A stretch of 40,516 bases of DNA from Syntrophomonas sp. UBA4922. GTDB taxonomy: Bacteria; Bacillota; Syntrophomonadia; Syntrophomonadales; Syntrophomonadaceae. Of the stretch, positions 25,289 through 32,971 are shown one piece after another (positions within the stretch are counted from its first letter, which is position 1; every line of letters begins with the position of its first letter). The notes below the pieces were generated by a model. The model searched no databases, was not told the DNA's origin, and saw nothing but the letters and a program-made list of their open reading frames with translations. Location of the stretch: assembly GCA_002398825.1 (NCBI GenBank), contig DHBS01000009.1, positions 32,378-72,893 of the forward strand. The letters run 5' to 3'. A program made the translations under genes and the position numbers.

Positions 25289-25458
25289 ACTGACCGGGGT
25301 TCGACGGCACTAGATACGAAGGTATGGATGGTATGGGAAGCGGCGGTTTGTAATTTACTATAAAAAGCAAACATGCCCATCCGAAAACAATAAAGCCTTT
25401 TCCCTTAAGGGCAAAAAACCTATAATGAAAATACTAATCAGAATGGGGTCAGTCAGCA

Positions 25459-26100
25459 ATGAAGGCAGTTCAAGAAATCCGTTTAAGATTTCTTAATCAC
25501 GGCTTACGCAGTTATATTGAAGTGGATCTGTGCCGGGAGTGCCCGCGCCAGGATGATAAAGGCTGCTGCGGCCACTACTCCCCGGTATTCTACAGCACCG
25601 ATCTGGCCTATCTGGCCCTGCACCGGCCGGATTTGGTGGATTTAATCTTCAGCCAGCCCCACCTTACCATATTAGACGCTTCGGTCACGGTCAACAATGC
25701 AATCGATGGAGACAGCTATCGCTGCCGCTTTCATCAGCTTGAGGGCGGTTGCGTCCTCGAACAGGAGAACCGGGAATCGGTCTGCCGGCATTTTGTATGC
25801 CCCGGCATCGGGTGGCAGCAGGAAGAAGACCTGCGGCCGTGGCGGCAGTTTTTTGAGCTGTTGGAAGACTACGAAATAAGCCTCAATCAACGTATTGCCG
25901 AGCGGCTGCAATCTCAAGGCTTTACGCTTCGCGACCCTGACACCCGCCTGGAGTATTTTGAAGTGTTAAAGAAGATTTATTTAGAAGAAACCCAGACCCT
26001 GCCCGAACCGATATTGGCTCAGGCTGCAGAAGAAGAGAGATGCTTGATCAGAACCTTAAGCTATGGGGAAGATTGGGAGTTGTTTTACAAGCTTCGTTAA
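25459..26100 (+). CDS. YkgJ-like cysteine-cluster protein
   Basis: Uncharacterised 213-aa protein. Eight cysteines form two groups: C25, C28, C36, C37 (CRECPRQDDKGCCGHYSPVF) and C89, C98, C109, C114 (CRFHQLEGGCVLEQ, then ESVCRHFVCPG). This spacing resembles the YkgJ family, thought to chelate zinc or iron. The C-terminal third is helical and acidic without cysteines. ATG at 25459 has only a weak GGGGTC site upstream. A TATAAT at 25421 could be a -10, without a clear -35. It stands alone, divergent from nfeD and convergent with the transposase. Confidence 0.7.
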   Translation: MKAVQEIRLRFLNHGLRSYIEVDLCRECPRQDDKGCCGHYSPVFYSTDLAYLALHRPDLVDLIFSQPHLTILDASVTVNNAIDGDSYRCRFHQLEGGCVLEQENRESVCRHFVCPGIGWQQEEDLRPWRQFFELLEDYEISLNQRIAERLQSQGFTLRDPDTRLEYFEVLKKIYLEETQTLPEPILAQAAEEERCLIRTLSYGEDWELFYKLR

Positions 26101-26120
26101 GCAGTGAGAGCAGGTATTTT

Positions 26121-26211
26121 GGGAGTCATGGGAGTCATGGGAGTCATGGGAGTCTGTGGGAGTCAGGAGTCATGGGGAAGGAGTCATGGGGACGGTTCTT
26201 TTGACTCAACC
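26121..26211 (+). repeat. Left REP-like unit with tandem 5' arms
   Basis: GAGTC-containing arms repeat about seven times (GGGAGTCAT at 26121, 26130 and 26139, then diverged copies). The last arm GAGTCA (26181-26186) pairs with TGACTC (26202-26207) around the loop TGGGGACGGTTCTTT. Confidence 0.85.
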
Positions 26212-26988
26212 AATTCGCGTCCGTTCCACCACATTCCTGTTCACGCCCAGCAACTCTGCAATAGCCCGCACTGATAGTTTGGTGTTGGTCCTGAGATCCA
26301 AGATGACTCCTCTCCGGTCTTCAGCTAGGGCCTCCGCCAATGTCCTTCCAGACCATTTTTCTTTTAGATACTTTTCCAGGTAGATTCTTCCATCATTGAC
26401 ACTGCGGATTTCATATTCATCGTTGTAATCAAGATATTCACCGCAATCCGTTTCATTTGAAAAACGCTCAAAGTTCTTAACCGCGATTTTCAGGTTGTCC
26501 GAAAACAGTCGCAATATGAAGTGGGTATCCACCAGCTTATCGTCTTCAAAGTCAACATAATTTTTATAACTGCTCCATGGATACTGCTGTGGTTTATCAA
26601 CAATTCCGGCTTTAACAGGATTATTGTGGATATACCGCGTTACTGCCAGGAGATATGGCTCATCTTCAACAGCTTCACTTTTATAACGATCCTGAAATAC
26701 ATGACCAACTCTGCTGTATCGGGCGTTAAAGAAATAGGCATAACGAACCGCTATGCCCTTCATTATCGACGACAAATCTTTTTCCCTGGTGTTTAGCAAA
26801 ATATGAACATGGTTATCCATTAAACAGTAGGCATATAAAGAGAAATCCATTTGTTCCAGCTTGATGGCAACACTCTCGAGAAAACATTGTTTGTCTCGGC
26901 GATTGGAAAAAATGTTCTTACGTTCATTTCCCCTGAGCATAATATGATAAATACCGGTGGTACTCATGATTCTTTGCTGTCTGCTCAT
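26206..26988 (-). CDS. REP-associated tyrosine transposase (RAYT, Y1_Tnp family)
   Basis: HUH single-strand nuclease of the IS200-like Y1 transposase family, RAYT group, 260 aa. The N-terminus has IYHIMLRGNERKNIF. The HUH motif is LMDNHVHILL (H60, H62). The likely nucleophile is Y119 in VTRYIHNNPVKAG. The C-terminal region has a helix-turn-helix (about 230-258, LSVRAIAELLGVNRNVVERTR), common in firmicute members. Key residues are intact, so it may be active. ATG at 26988 with GGGAGATGG upstream. Such proteins act on REP sequences, and inverted REP-like units flank this gene. Confidence 0.92.
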   Translation of the reverse strand: MSRQQRIMSTTGIYHIMLRGNERKNIFSNRRDKQCFLESVAIKLEQMDFSLYAYCLMDNHVHILLNTREKDLSSIMKGIAVRYAYFFNARYSRVGHVFQDRYKSEAVEDEPYLLAVTRYIHNNPVKAGIVDKPQQYPWSSYKNYVDFEDDKLVDTHFILRLFSDNLKIAVKNFERFSNETDCGEYLDYNDEYEIRSVNDGRIYLEKYLKEKWSGRTLAEALAEDRRGVILDLRTNTKLSVRAIAELLGVNRNVVERTRIG

Positions 26989-27171
26989 TCAGCCATCTCC
27001 CTTATATTTCCATAATACTAGAATAAGCCAAATGAGTCATCATCTGTGATATAAATGGCCGCGGATCTAGAGACCTTGACCCGGTATGAATCCACTAAAA
27101 TCTAACCAGCTTTCATGACCTCAAAATACATGGGATGCTGGTTCGTCCGCTATCTTTAATTTATTGGCTAC

Positions 27172-27226
27172 GGTTGAGTCAAAAGAACCGTCCCTGCGAC
27201 TCCCTGCGACTCTTCCTGCGACTCTT
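27172..27226 (-). repeat. Right REP-like unit with tandem 5' arms
   Basis: Inverted counterpart of the left unit. GAGTC (27176-27180) pairs with GACTC (27198-27202) around a loop whose minus-strand core is GGGACGGTTCTTTT. Two more GCGACTC arms follow, at about 27207 and 27218. Confidence 0.85.
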
Positions 27227-27276
27227 ATATCTTTAACGTAGCAACTTTAAGTTGCAATACGGTATTACAAGAATTC

Positions 27277-27441
27277 TTAATAGTTGGTCTCCACCGGAAA
27301 GGGCACATCCGAGTTGGTAATGTGTTTTAAGATCAACACCGCGTCGGTGATGTTGATGACGCTGTCACCGTTGACAAGCACTTCCGGCGCCGTCCTTACA
27401 CTGGCTTTGATTCGGCTATTCCCTGATCTGGCCGTCACCAT
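27277..27441 (-). pseudogene. Dockerin-like C-terminal remnant
   Basis: A minus-strand frame ending in TAA at 27277-27279 reads VNGDSVINITDAVLILKH and then ITNSDVPFPVETNY. This is the calcium-loop repeat style of type I dockerins (usually DxNxDGxxNxxD). Here the first acidic position is Leu, while N3, D5, N9 and D12 are kept. The frame runs back over the 3' end of proA to an ATG at 27441 with no ribosome-binding site (54 codons). It looks like the tail of a lost secreted or cell-surface gene, possibly truncated by rearrangement next to the RAYT element. The rest of 26989-27276 has no other gene. Confidence 0.55.
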
Positions 27442-28678
27442 AGACAATAAACTTGATGGTGGTCAGTTCGGTGAGGCCCATGGGACCGCGGGCATGGAGC
27501 TTCTGGGTGCTTATGCCCATTTCAGCGCCGAAGCCGAATACATTGCCGTCGGTGAAGCGGGTGGAGGCATTGGCGTAAACCGCTGCGGCGTCTACAGCAG
27601 ACATGAAGCGGCGCACATGACCGTAGTTTTCACTGACAATGGCCTCACTGTGCCCGGTGCCATAGGTGTTGATGTGGCTGATAGCCTCTTCCACATCGTC
27701 CACCAGCTTGACCGCCAGGATTAAATCCAGGTATTCCTCACTCCAATCCGCTTCTGTGGCCGCTTTAAGACCATACACTATATCGCGGGCACGTTCACAG
27801 GCACGGATCTCCACCCCGGCTTTCTGTAATTTGGGCAAGATTAGAGGCAAAAATACCGGGGCTATTTTACTGTGTACCAAAAGGGTTTCAGCGGCGTTGC
27901 ACACCGAAGGGCGCTGCACCTTGGCGTTGAATACGATAGGGAGGGCTTTTTCAATATCAGCATACTCATCCACATAGACATGGCAGTTGCCCATGCCGGT
28001 CATGATCACCGGCACGCTGGCGTTTTCTGTTACCGCCTGCTTGAGGCCTTTGCCGCCTCTGGGAATGAGCACATCGATGGTGTCGTGCATTTTCATCATA
28101 AAGACCGCCGCCTCACGGTCATCGCTGTCAACCAGTTCGATAGCACCCTCGGGTATACCCTGACTATAGGCAGCCTCCGATATCACCCTGGCAATCTCGC
28201 GGTTGGAATTGAGGGCTTCTTCTCCTCCCCGCAGGAGGATGGCGTTGCCCGATTTCAGGCATAAACCGGCAGCGTCTGCGGTCACATTGGGCCGGGATTC
28301 ATATATGATGCCGATCACGCCGATAGGGGTGCGCACCCGGCCCACCTCCAGGCCGTTGGGGCGCCGGGTCATGCCCAGCACTTCACCAACCGGATCAGGA
28401 AGGGCCGCGATCTCGCGCAAGCCCTGAGCCATATCGGCCACCCTTTTTTCATCCAGGGAGAGCCTTTCCAGCAAGGCCGAGGTTAGGCCTATATTGCGGC
28501 CGTTTTGCAGGTCGGCGGCATTGGCGGCAATGATCTCCTCTTTATTGGCTTCAAGGGCATCGGCCATGGCATAGAGGGCCCGGTTCTTTACAGTTGTGGA
28601 AGCGGTGGCCAGAAGCCGGGAGGCCTTTTTGGCCCGCTTTCCTTGTTCCAGCAAAATGTTCCTCAGGTTCTCATCCAT
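27416..28678 (-). CDS. proA: Gamma-glutamyl phosphate reductase
   Basis: Second step of proline synthesis: reduces gamma-glutamyl phosphate to glutamate semialdehyde with NADPH. 420 aa from ATG 28678, chosen because AAGGAGTG lies about 8-10 nt upstream; the frame also opens at GTG 28702. Family motifs are VRTPIGVIGIIYESRPNVTADAAGLCLKSGNAILLRGG (here in parts: GVIGIIYESRPNVTADA, GNAILLRGG), VPRGGKGL-like LIPRGGKGLKQAV, the catalytic cysteine in RPSVCNAAETLLVH, and STRFTDGNVFGFGAEMGIST. It lies 35 nt after proB. Confidence 0.97.
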   Translation of the reverse strand: MDENLRNILLEQGKRAKKASRLLATASTTVKNRALYAMADALEANKEEIIAANAADLQNGRNIGLTSALLERLSLDEKRVADMAQGLREIAALPDPVGEVLGMTRRPNGLEVGRVRTPIGVIGIIYESRPNVTADAAGLCLKSGNAILLRGGEEALNSNREIARVISEAAYSQGIPEGAIELVDSDDREAAVFMMKMHDTIDVLIPRGGKGLKQAVTENASVPVIMTGMGNCHVYVDEYADIEKALPIVFNAKVQRPSVCNAAETLLVHSKIAPVFLPLILPKLQKAGVEIRACERARDIVYGLKAATEADWSEEYLDLILAVKLVDDVEEAISHINTYGTGHSEAIVSENYGHVRRFMSAVDAAAVYANASTRFTDGNVFGFGAEMGISTQKLHARGPMGLTELTTIKFIVYGDGQIRE

Positions 28679-28713
28679 TAAATTGTCACTCCTTGATCCC
28701 ACTTTTCACAAAT

Positions 28714-29841
28714 CTACCGCACCACCCACAGGTTGTTGCGATGGATGACCTCATCATAGTCTTTTTCCCCCAGGATCTGTTCAATTTCACTGCTTTTCCT
28801 GCCGGCGATGAGGCGGATCTCCCCGGCATTGTAATGGGCTATGCCCCGGGCGATCTCCTGGCCGCCCGAACTCTTCACTCCCACCACCGCCCCGCGGTCA
28901 AATTCTCCTGAAACAGCGCTGATTCCAGAGGCCAGAAGGCTCCGGCCTTTTCTGGTCAAAGCTGCGGCAGCCCCCTCATCGACCTCTATATATCCCTGCA
29001 CCAGGCTGCCAAATGCCAGCCATTTTTCCCGGGCATGCATTTTGCCCTCCCGGGGGACGAACAGGGTTCCTACTTCCTCACCGGCAACGATTCTGCGAAT
29101 GACATTATCCTCCGCACTGTTGGCAATGATCATGGTTATTCCCGAAGCCATACATATTCTAGCCGCCTTCAGTTTGGTGAACATCCCCCCGCTGGCAAAG
29201 CTGCTGCCGCGGTTGTGGGAACTGGCTTCCATCTCCGGGGTGATCTCGGTCACCCTTCTCAAGAGGCGGGCATTGTCAGATGCGCGGGGATCCGCATTAT
29301 ACAGCCCGTTTACATCGGAGAGAATAATCAGCATATCGGCATCCACCAGCCCGGCCACCAGAGCCGAGAGGGTGTCATTGTCTCCGAATTTGATCTCTTC
29401 TACCGCAACCGTGTCATTCTCATTGATGATCGGTATTACTTCCATTTTAAGCAGGGATAAAAGTGCATTGGTGGCGTTTAAGTAGCGGATGCGCTCATCA
29501 AAATCGCCCCGGGTCAGCAAAACCTGGGCAACGGTTTGATGGTATTCCGAAAAGAGTTTCTCGTAAAGCTGCATCAGGGCGCCCTGACCTATGGCCGCCA
29601 GAGCCTGTTTTTCCGGTATGGTGGTGGGGATCCGCTTCAAGCCCATGCGGTTTGCCCCCACCCTTATGGCGCCGGAGCTGACCAGGATGACCTCCAGATC
29701 GCGATTATGCAAATCGGCCATCTCCCGAACCAGCTGTTCGATGCGGCACAGGTTGAGTTTGCCATTAGCATGAGTCAAAGTGCTGGTCCCCACCTTGACA
29801 ACCACCCTCTGTGCGGTTTCCAGCTTCTTGCGTCTATTCAC
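28714..29841 (-). CDS. proB: Glutamate 5-kinase
   Basis: First step of proline synthesis: phosphorylates glutamate; normally inhibited by proline. 375 aa. The amino-acid kinase domain (about 1-255) has VVVKVGTSTLTH, VSSGAIRVGANRMGL, INENDTVAVEEIKFGDNDTLSA and GSSFASGGMFTKLKAA. The C-terminal PUA domain is about 280-365. The open frame starts at TTG 29847, only 3 nt from AGGAAG; GTG at 29841 has it at 9 nt and is preferred. Order obgE-proB-proA is kept in many clostridia. Confidence 0.96.
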   Translation of the reverse strand: MNRRKKLETAQRVVVKVGTSTLTHANGKLNLCRIEQLVREMADLHNRDLEVILVSSGAIRVGANRMGLKRIPTTIPEKQALAAIGQGALMQLYEKLFSEYHQTVAQVLLTRGDFDERIRYLNATNALLSLLKMEVIPIINENDTVAVEEIKFGDNDTLSALVAGLVDADMLIILSDVNGLYNADPRASDNARLLRRVTEITPEMEASSHNRGSSFASGGMFTKLKAARICMASGITMIIANSAEDNVIRRIVAGEEVGTLFVPREGKMHAREKWLAFGSLVQGYIEVDEGAAAALTRKGRSLLASGISAVSGEFDRGAVVGVKSSGGQEIARGIAHYNAGEIRLIAGRKSSEIEQILGEKDYDEVIHRNNLWVVR

Positions 29842-29909
29842 TCCCAAACACTTCCTATGGTTTATATTGACAGCCGCCTGATCCAGGCTGCCGCCGCCTC
29901 ACAATTCTC

Positions 29910-31172
29910 CTATTCGCTGTAATCGAATTCCATGTCCTTGATACGCACCGTATCGCCTGCTTTGATCCCCTGCGCTTTCAGCGCGTCTTCCAGCCCCATG
30001 CGATTTATGGTGCGCTGAAATCTTTGCAGGCCTTCGTCAGTGGAAAAATTGGTCATGGTTAAGAGCTTCTCGATGCGGTTGCCGGTGACCACATAGACCC
30101 CGTCGACCACATCAATCATGAAGGGGACTTCATCTACAAAACGGGTAACCACGGCTTCTTCCACTTCTTCGGCTTCTGGCGGGGGGGCTTGCTGCAGCAG
30201 GCGGTGGAGCCGTTCGATCAATTCGCCCACACCCTGTCCGGTCACCGCGGAGATAAACATCAGCCGCTCCCCGAAAGCCTCCTCCAGCCTACTCCGGTTG
30301 GCCCCGGCCTGGGGCAGGTCCATCTTATTGGCTGCGACCAGAAAGGGGCGTTCCATCAATTTAGGGTTGTGGCTGGCCAACTCCCGCTGCAAGGTCTCAT
30401 AGTCCTGCAGCACGTCACGGCCTTCCGTTTCAGCCGCATCCAAAATGAACAGCAAGACCCGGGTTCTCTCTATATGGCGCAGAAATGCGTGCCCTAAACC
30501 GGCTCCCTGATGGGCTCCTTCGATCAAGCCGGGAATATCGGCCACCACAAAGCTCTCATGATCGCGGGTCTCCACCACCCCCAGATTAGGGGTCAGGGTG
30601 GTAAAAGGATAGTCGGCTATTTTGGGACGGGCCGCCGAAATACGCGAGATCAAGGTGGATTTGCCCGCATTGGGAAAGCCCACCAGGCCTACATCAGCCA
30701 GCAGTTTCAGCTCCAATTTGAGCCATCTTTCCACCCCGGGTTCGCCGTTTTCCGAAACGGTCGGGGCCCGGTTCACAGAGCTGGAAAAGCGCGAATTGCC
30801 GCGTCCGCCCCGTCCCCCTTTGGCTACCAGGGCCTCCTGGCCATGTTCGGTAAGATCGGCGATCATTTCGCCGCTTTCTTCGTCTTTGATGACGGTGCCC
30901 GCCGGCACCCGCACCACCAGGTCCTGCCCCCAGGCGCCGTGCATGTTTTTCCCCTGGCCATGTTGACCGCGTTCAGCTTTGAAATGGCGATTGTATCTAA
31001 AATCCATCAGGGTTCTCAAGCCCTCATCGGCCTGGAATATGACATTGCCTCCTCGCCCCCCGTCGCCGCCGGCAGGGCCTCCCTGGGGGACATATTTCTC
31101 CCGGCGAAAGGCTACAATGCCGTTGCCTCCATCGCCCCCTTTAACATATACCCGGGCCTCATCTATAAACAT
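29910..31172 (-). CDS. obgE: Obg GTPase (CgtA)
   Basis: Essential GTPase for 50S ribosome assembly and stress or sporulation control. 420 aa in three parts. The glycine-rich Obg fold (about 1-157) has FIDEARVYVKGGDGGNGIVAFRREK and GRGGRGNSRF. The G domain (about 158-330) has GFPNAGKST, DIPGLIEGAHQGAGLGH and NKMDLP. The C-terminal OCT domain (about 345-420) is present. ATG at 31172 with GGAGTG 6 nt upstream. It follows the spo0B-like gene at once (4-nt gap), as in B. subtilis spo0B-obg. Confidence 0.97.
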   Translation of the reverse strand: MFIDEARVYVKGGDGGNGIVAFRREKYVPQGGPAGGDGGRGGNVIFQADEGLRTLMDFRYNRHFKAERGQHGQGKNMHGAWGQDLVVRVPAGTVIKDEESGEMIADLTEHGQEALVAKGGRGGRGNSRFSSSVNRAPTVSENGEPGVERWLKLELKLLADVGLVGFPNAGKSTLISRISAARPKIADYPFTTLTPNLGVVETRDHESFVVADIPGLIEGAHQGAGLGHAFLRHIERTRVLLFILDAAETEGRDVLQDYETLQRELASHNPKLMERPFLVAANKMDLPQAGANRSRLEEAFGERLMFISAVTGQGVGELIERLHRLLQQAPPPEAEEVEEAVVTRFVDEVPFMIDVVDGVYVVTGNRIEKLLTMTNFSTDEGLQRFQRTINRMGLEDALKAQGIKAGDTVRIKDMEFDYSE

Positions 31173-31176
31173 GATG

Positions 31177-31626
31177 TCACTCCTCTATTTGCACCAGGAC
31201 TTCCCTGCCCAGAACATGGCCGGAGAACACCACCTGGCCTTTGCCGTCTTTCGCCGTTATACTGGCGTAGATGCAAGGGTCCTCGTCCAATCGCCAGGCC
31301 GCCTCCTCTGCCAGTCTTTTAAGGCTTTGATAAGGCTCTTGCTTTTGTTCAAACACGGCATGGGAATCCATCTGCCAGTTTTTATATCTTAGTATTACTC
31401 CTAAATCCCCGCATAATAAGGCTTGTTGATAAAAATACAGTGCGGCTTCGGCGGGCATGCTCTCAAACAGCAAGCGCTCCCGCAGGTGCTGTTCGACTAT
31501 GGAATGTATATATTCGCGGGCTTGCTCAGGTTTGCCCAGATCGATATATCCCATTATGACCTGCAGATCATTGCCATAATCATGCCTTATTCTGCGCAAT
31601 AGGTTTACCATTTGGTCGGCTTCCAT
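31177..31626 (-). CDS. Spo0B-like phosphotransferase domain protein
   Basis: 149-aa protein directly before obgE, the position of spo0B in B. subtilis. The segment LLRRIRHDYGNDLQVIMGYIDLG (H15) is the phospho-acceptor helix pattern of the SpoOB-type alpha-helical domain, shared with some sensor kinases. Cluster positions and the second helix (PEQAREYIHSIVEQ) fit a four-helix bundle. It is shorter than B. subtilis Spo0B (about 190 aa) and its C-terminal part is diverged. Many clostridia lack a full phosphorelay, so a role in sporulation signalling is inference. ATG at 31626 with GGGGGG upstream. Confidence 0.75.
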   Translation of the reverse strand: MEADQMVNLLRRIRHDYGNDLQVIMGYIDLGKPEQAREYIHSIVEQHLRERLLFESMPAEAALYFYQQALLCGDLGVILRYKNWQMDSHAVFEQKQEPYQSLKRLAEEAAWRLDEDPCIYASITAKDGKGQVVFSGHVLGREVLVQIEE

Positions 31627-31657
31627 AATTATCCCCCCGGACGTGAACTAATGATAA

Positions 31658-31684
31658 CAAAAACCCCTGAAAAACTCCAGGGGT
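31658..31684 (-). terminator. Terminator between rpmA and the spo0B-like gene
   Basis: On the minus strand: ACCCCTG, 8-nt loop, CAGGGGT, then TTTTTG (31658-31684). The 7-bp, GC-rich stem closes the rplU-prp-rpmA unit and would limit read-through into spo0B-obgE-proBA. Confidence 0.8.
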
Positions 31685-31717
31685 CTTTAAAACGAGTATC
31701 AAGTCTTGAGCTTAAGC

Positions 31718-32011
31718 TTACTGAGCGGCTGATTCCAGGGGATAGACACTGACCTGCTTCTTATCGCGGCCCTTTCTTTCGAACTTGACCGCGCCGTCGA
31801 CAACTGCAAACAGGGTATCATCTCCGCCGATCATTACATTGTTGCCGGGATGGATCTTGGTGCCGCGCTGTCTGACCAGAATATTTCCGGCCTTGACAAA
31901 TTGACCATCCGACCTTTTTACGCCCAGGCGCTTGGAGGTGCTGTCGCGTCCGTTCTTGGAGCTGCCCACCCCTTTTTTATGAGCAAATAATTGCAGGTTA
32001 AATGTGAACAT
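31718..32011 (-). CDS. rpmA: Ribosomal protein L27 (bL27) with cleavable N-terminus
   Basis: Large-subunit protein near the peptidyl transferase centre. 97 aa. It begins MFTFNLQLFAHKKGVGSSKN; the MFTFNLQLF extension is typical of Firmicutes and is removed by the Prp protease, exposing AHKKG at the mature end (cleavage after F9). The core reads NGRDSTSKRLGVKRSDGQFV (continuing). ATG at 32011 with AGGAGG about 8 nt upstream. The prp gene ends 5 nt before it, so substrate and protease are co-expressed. Confidence 0.98.
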   Translation of the reverse strand: MFTFNLQLFAHKKGVGSSKNGRDSTSKRLGVKRSDGQFVKAGNILVRQRGTKIHPGNNVMIGGDDTLFAVVDGAVKFERKGRDKKQVSVYPLESAAQ

Positions 32012-32016
32012 GGTTA

Positions 32017-32352
32017 TTACCTCCTGATTCTCACTTTAACGTATCCCGGGTAAGCCTCCTCCAAGGACAACAAACCCGCTTCCATGGTGGATAATATCAG
32101 TTGTGCCTTATATTGATCGTCTGAACTCAGATCATCCGGCAAGATACACTCCATCAGGGCGTTTTCGCCCTCTATAATCTGTAGCTGCGGAACCGTGGCC
32201 AGATGTTTTGCCAGGCCCAGCACTGCGGTTTGAGCTATGGCCGAAACCCCGGCGCAATAGATATCCCGGCCCGGAGCAGCCTGGCCGGCATGACCGGTGA
32301 TGGTGAAGGCGGCGATATGCCCTCCCCGGTATTCCATACTTACCGTAATCAT
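32017..32352 (-). CDS. prp: Prp (YsxB) ribosomal-processing cysteine protease
   Basis: Cysteine protease that trims the N-terminus of L27. 111 aa. The catalytic pair is visible as ITGHAGQAAPGRDIYCAGVSAIAQT in two pieces: GHAG (H21) and YCAGVSA (C33). ATG at 32352 overlaps the rplU stop by 4 nt (ATGA), so translation is coupled. Gene order rplU-prp-rpmA is conserved across Firmicutes. Confidence 0.95.
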   Translation of the reverse strand: MITVSMEYRGGHIAAFTITGHAGQAAPGRDIYCAGVSAIAQTAVLGLAKHLATVPQLQIIEGENALMECILPDDLSSDDQYKAQLILSTMEAGLLSLEEAYPGYVKVRIRR

Positions 32353-32666
32353 CCTACCACGATCTGGTCTATTTTAATCTTGGTAAACGGCTGTCTGTGC
32401 CCTTGCTTGCGACGATAATTCTTCCTTTTTTTATACTTGTATACTACAATCTTCTTTTCTTTGCCCTGTTCATAAATTTCTGCGCTGACTGAGGCATTGG
32501 CCACCATCGGGTTGCCGACCTTTAAAACGCCATCGTCTTCGCTTACCAGGAGTACCTCGGAAAAAGTGACTTTGTCGCCCTTCTCTCCGGCTATCTTTTC
32601 AATTTTCAGAATACTCCCCTCATTGACACGGTACTGCTTGCCACCGGTTTTAATAATAGCATACAT
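32349..32666 (-). CDS. rplU: Ribosomal protein L21 (bL21)
   Basis: Large-subunit protein binding 23S rRNA. 105 aa from the ATG at 32666 (MYAIIKTGGKQYRVNEGS), the usual start; the open frame runs to a GTG at 32678, which falls in the ribosome-binding site. GGAGGTG lies about 9 nt upstream. The C-terminus has YKYKKRKNYRRKQGHRQPFT, typical of the family. First gene after the L21 leader and promoter. Confidence 0.97.
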   Translation of the reverse strand: MYAIIKTGGKQYRVNEGSILKIEKIAGEKGDKVTFSEVLLVSEDDGVLKVGNPMVANASVSAEIYEQGKEKKIVVYKYKKRKNYRRKQGHRQPFTKIKIDQIVVG

Positions 32667-32690
32667 CAATAGATACACCTCCGTTTTTTA

Positions 32691-32766
32691 GACTCGCCGG
32701 TGAACAGGCAGGTCTATCGACCATTTGGAGAACCCTCACCGAGCGGTTGCAAAAACTTGCAACACA
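32691..32766 (-). ncRNA. L21 leader (autoregulatory 5' element of rplU)
   Basis: The minus-strand transcript starts with a hairpin GTTGCAA-GTTT-TTGCAAC (32746-32763). It then has CCGCTCGGTGAGGGTT (32735-32750 region) and ends with CCTGCCTGTTCACCGGCGAG, which pairs back with CTCGGTGA. This arrangement matches the L21 leader motif of Firmicutes, thought to sense free L21. Exact limits are approximate. Confidence 0.75.
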
Positions 32767-32772
32767 TATGCC

Positions 32773-32801
32773 AATTTACCATATTAGATAGCCTTCGTCA
32801 A
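32773..32801 (-). promoter_or_regulatory. Promoter of the rplU operon
   Basis: On the minus strand: TTGACG (32796-32801), 17-nt spacer, TAAATT (32773-32778) preceded by TGG (extended -10). The expected start near 32766 fits the beginning of the L21 leader. Confidence 0.7.
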
Positions 32802-32971
32802 GTCTGCACAAAGCCGGCTGAATCATGAATGGCCGAGATTGAAGGGTTTTGACCGCAACGTCCATTGGTAATTTTATTGTCCCCCAAACCGCTGTGATCT
32901 TTTTGCAGGAGTATTATCTCGGATAAAGAAATATTCTATCAGGGTTAATTATAAGTCAGGGGGGAATAGAG

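Larger units (their letters stand above)
26121..27226. mobile_element. RAYT transposase gene bounded by inverted REP-like units
   Basis: Region of about 1.1 kb. A 23-nt perfect inverted repeat lies at 26189-26211 and 27172-27194. Outside each copy is a short tandem array: GGGAGTCAT with a 9-nt period on the left (from 26121) and CTGCGACTC on the right (to 27226). The left repeat overlaps the last codon and stop of the transposase gene. Outer limits are taken from the arrays and are approximate; no target-site duplication is clear. Confidence 0.8.

Noticed and set aside
25290..25330. GGGGTTCGACGGCAC resembling part of a tmRNA or tRNA T-loop
   Set aside because: No acceptor stem, tag reading frame or cloverleaf can be formed around it.
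26121..26190. Short tandem GGGAGTCAT repeats considered as a CRISPR array
   Set aside because: The units are 9 nt with no spacers and no cas genes nearby; they are the arms of the REP-like hairpin.
28841..29485. 214-codon open frame antisense to proB
   Set aside because: It is a shadow of the kinase gene with low-complexity S/A/R content and no start signal.
30510..31322. 270-codon open frame antisense to obgE and the spo0B-like gene
   Set aside because: It lies opposite two confidently identified genes, and its open length follows from the GC-rich, glycine-rich Obg domain.
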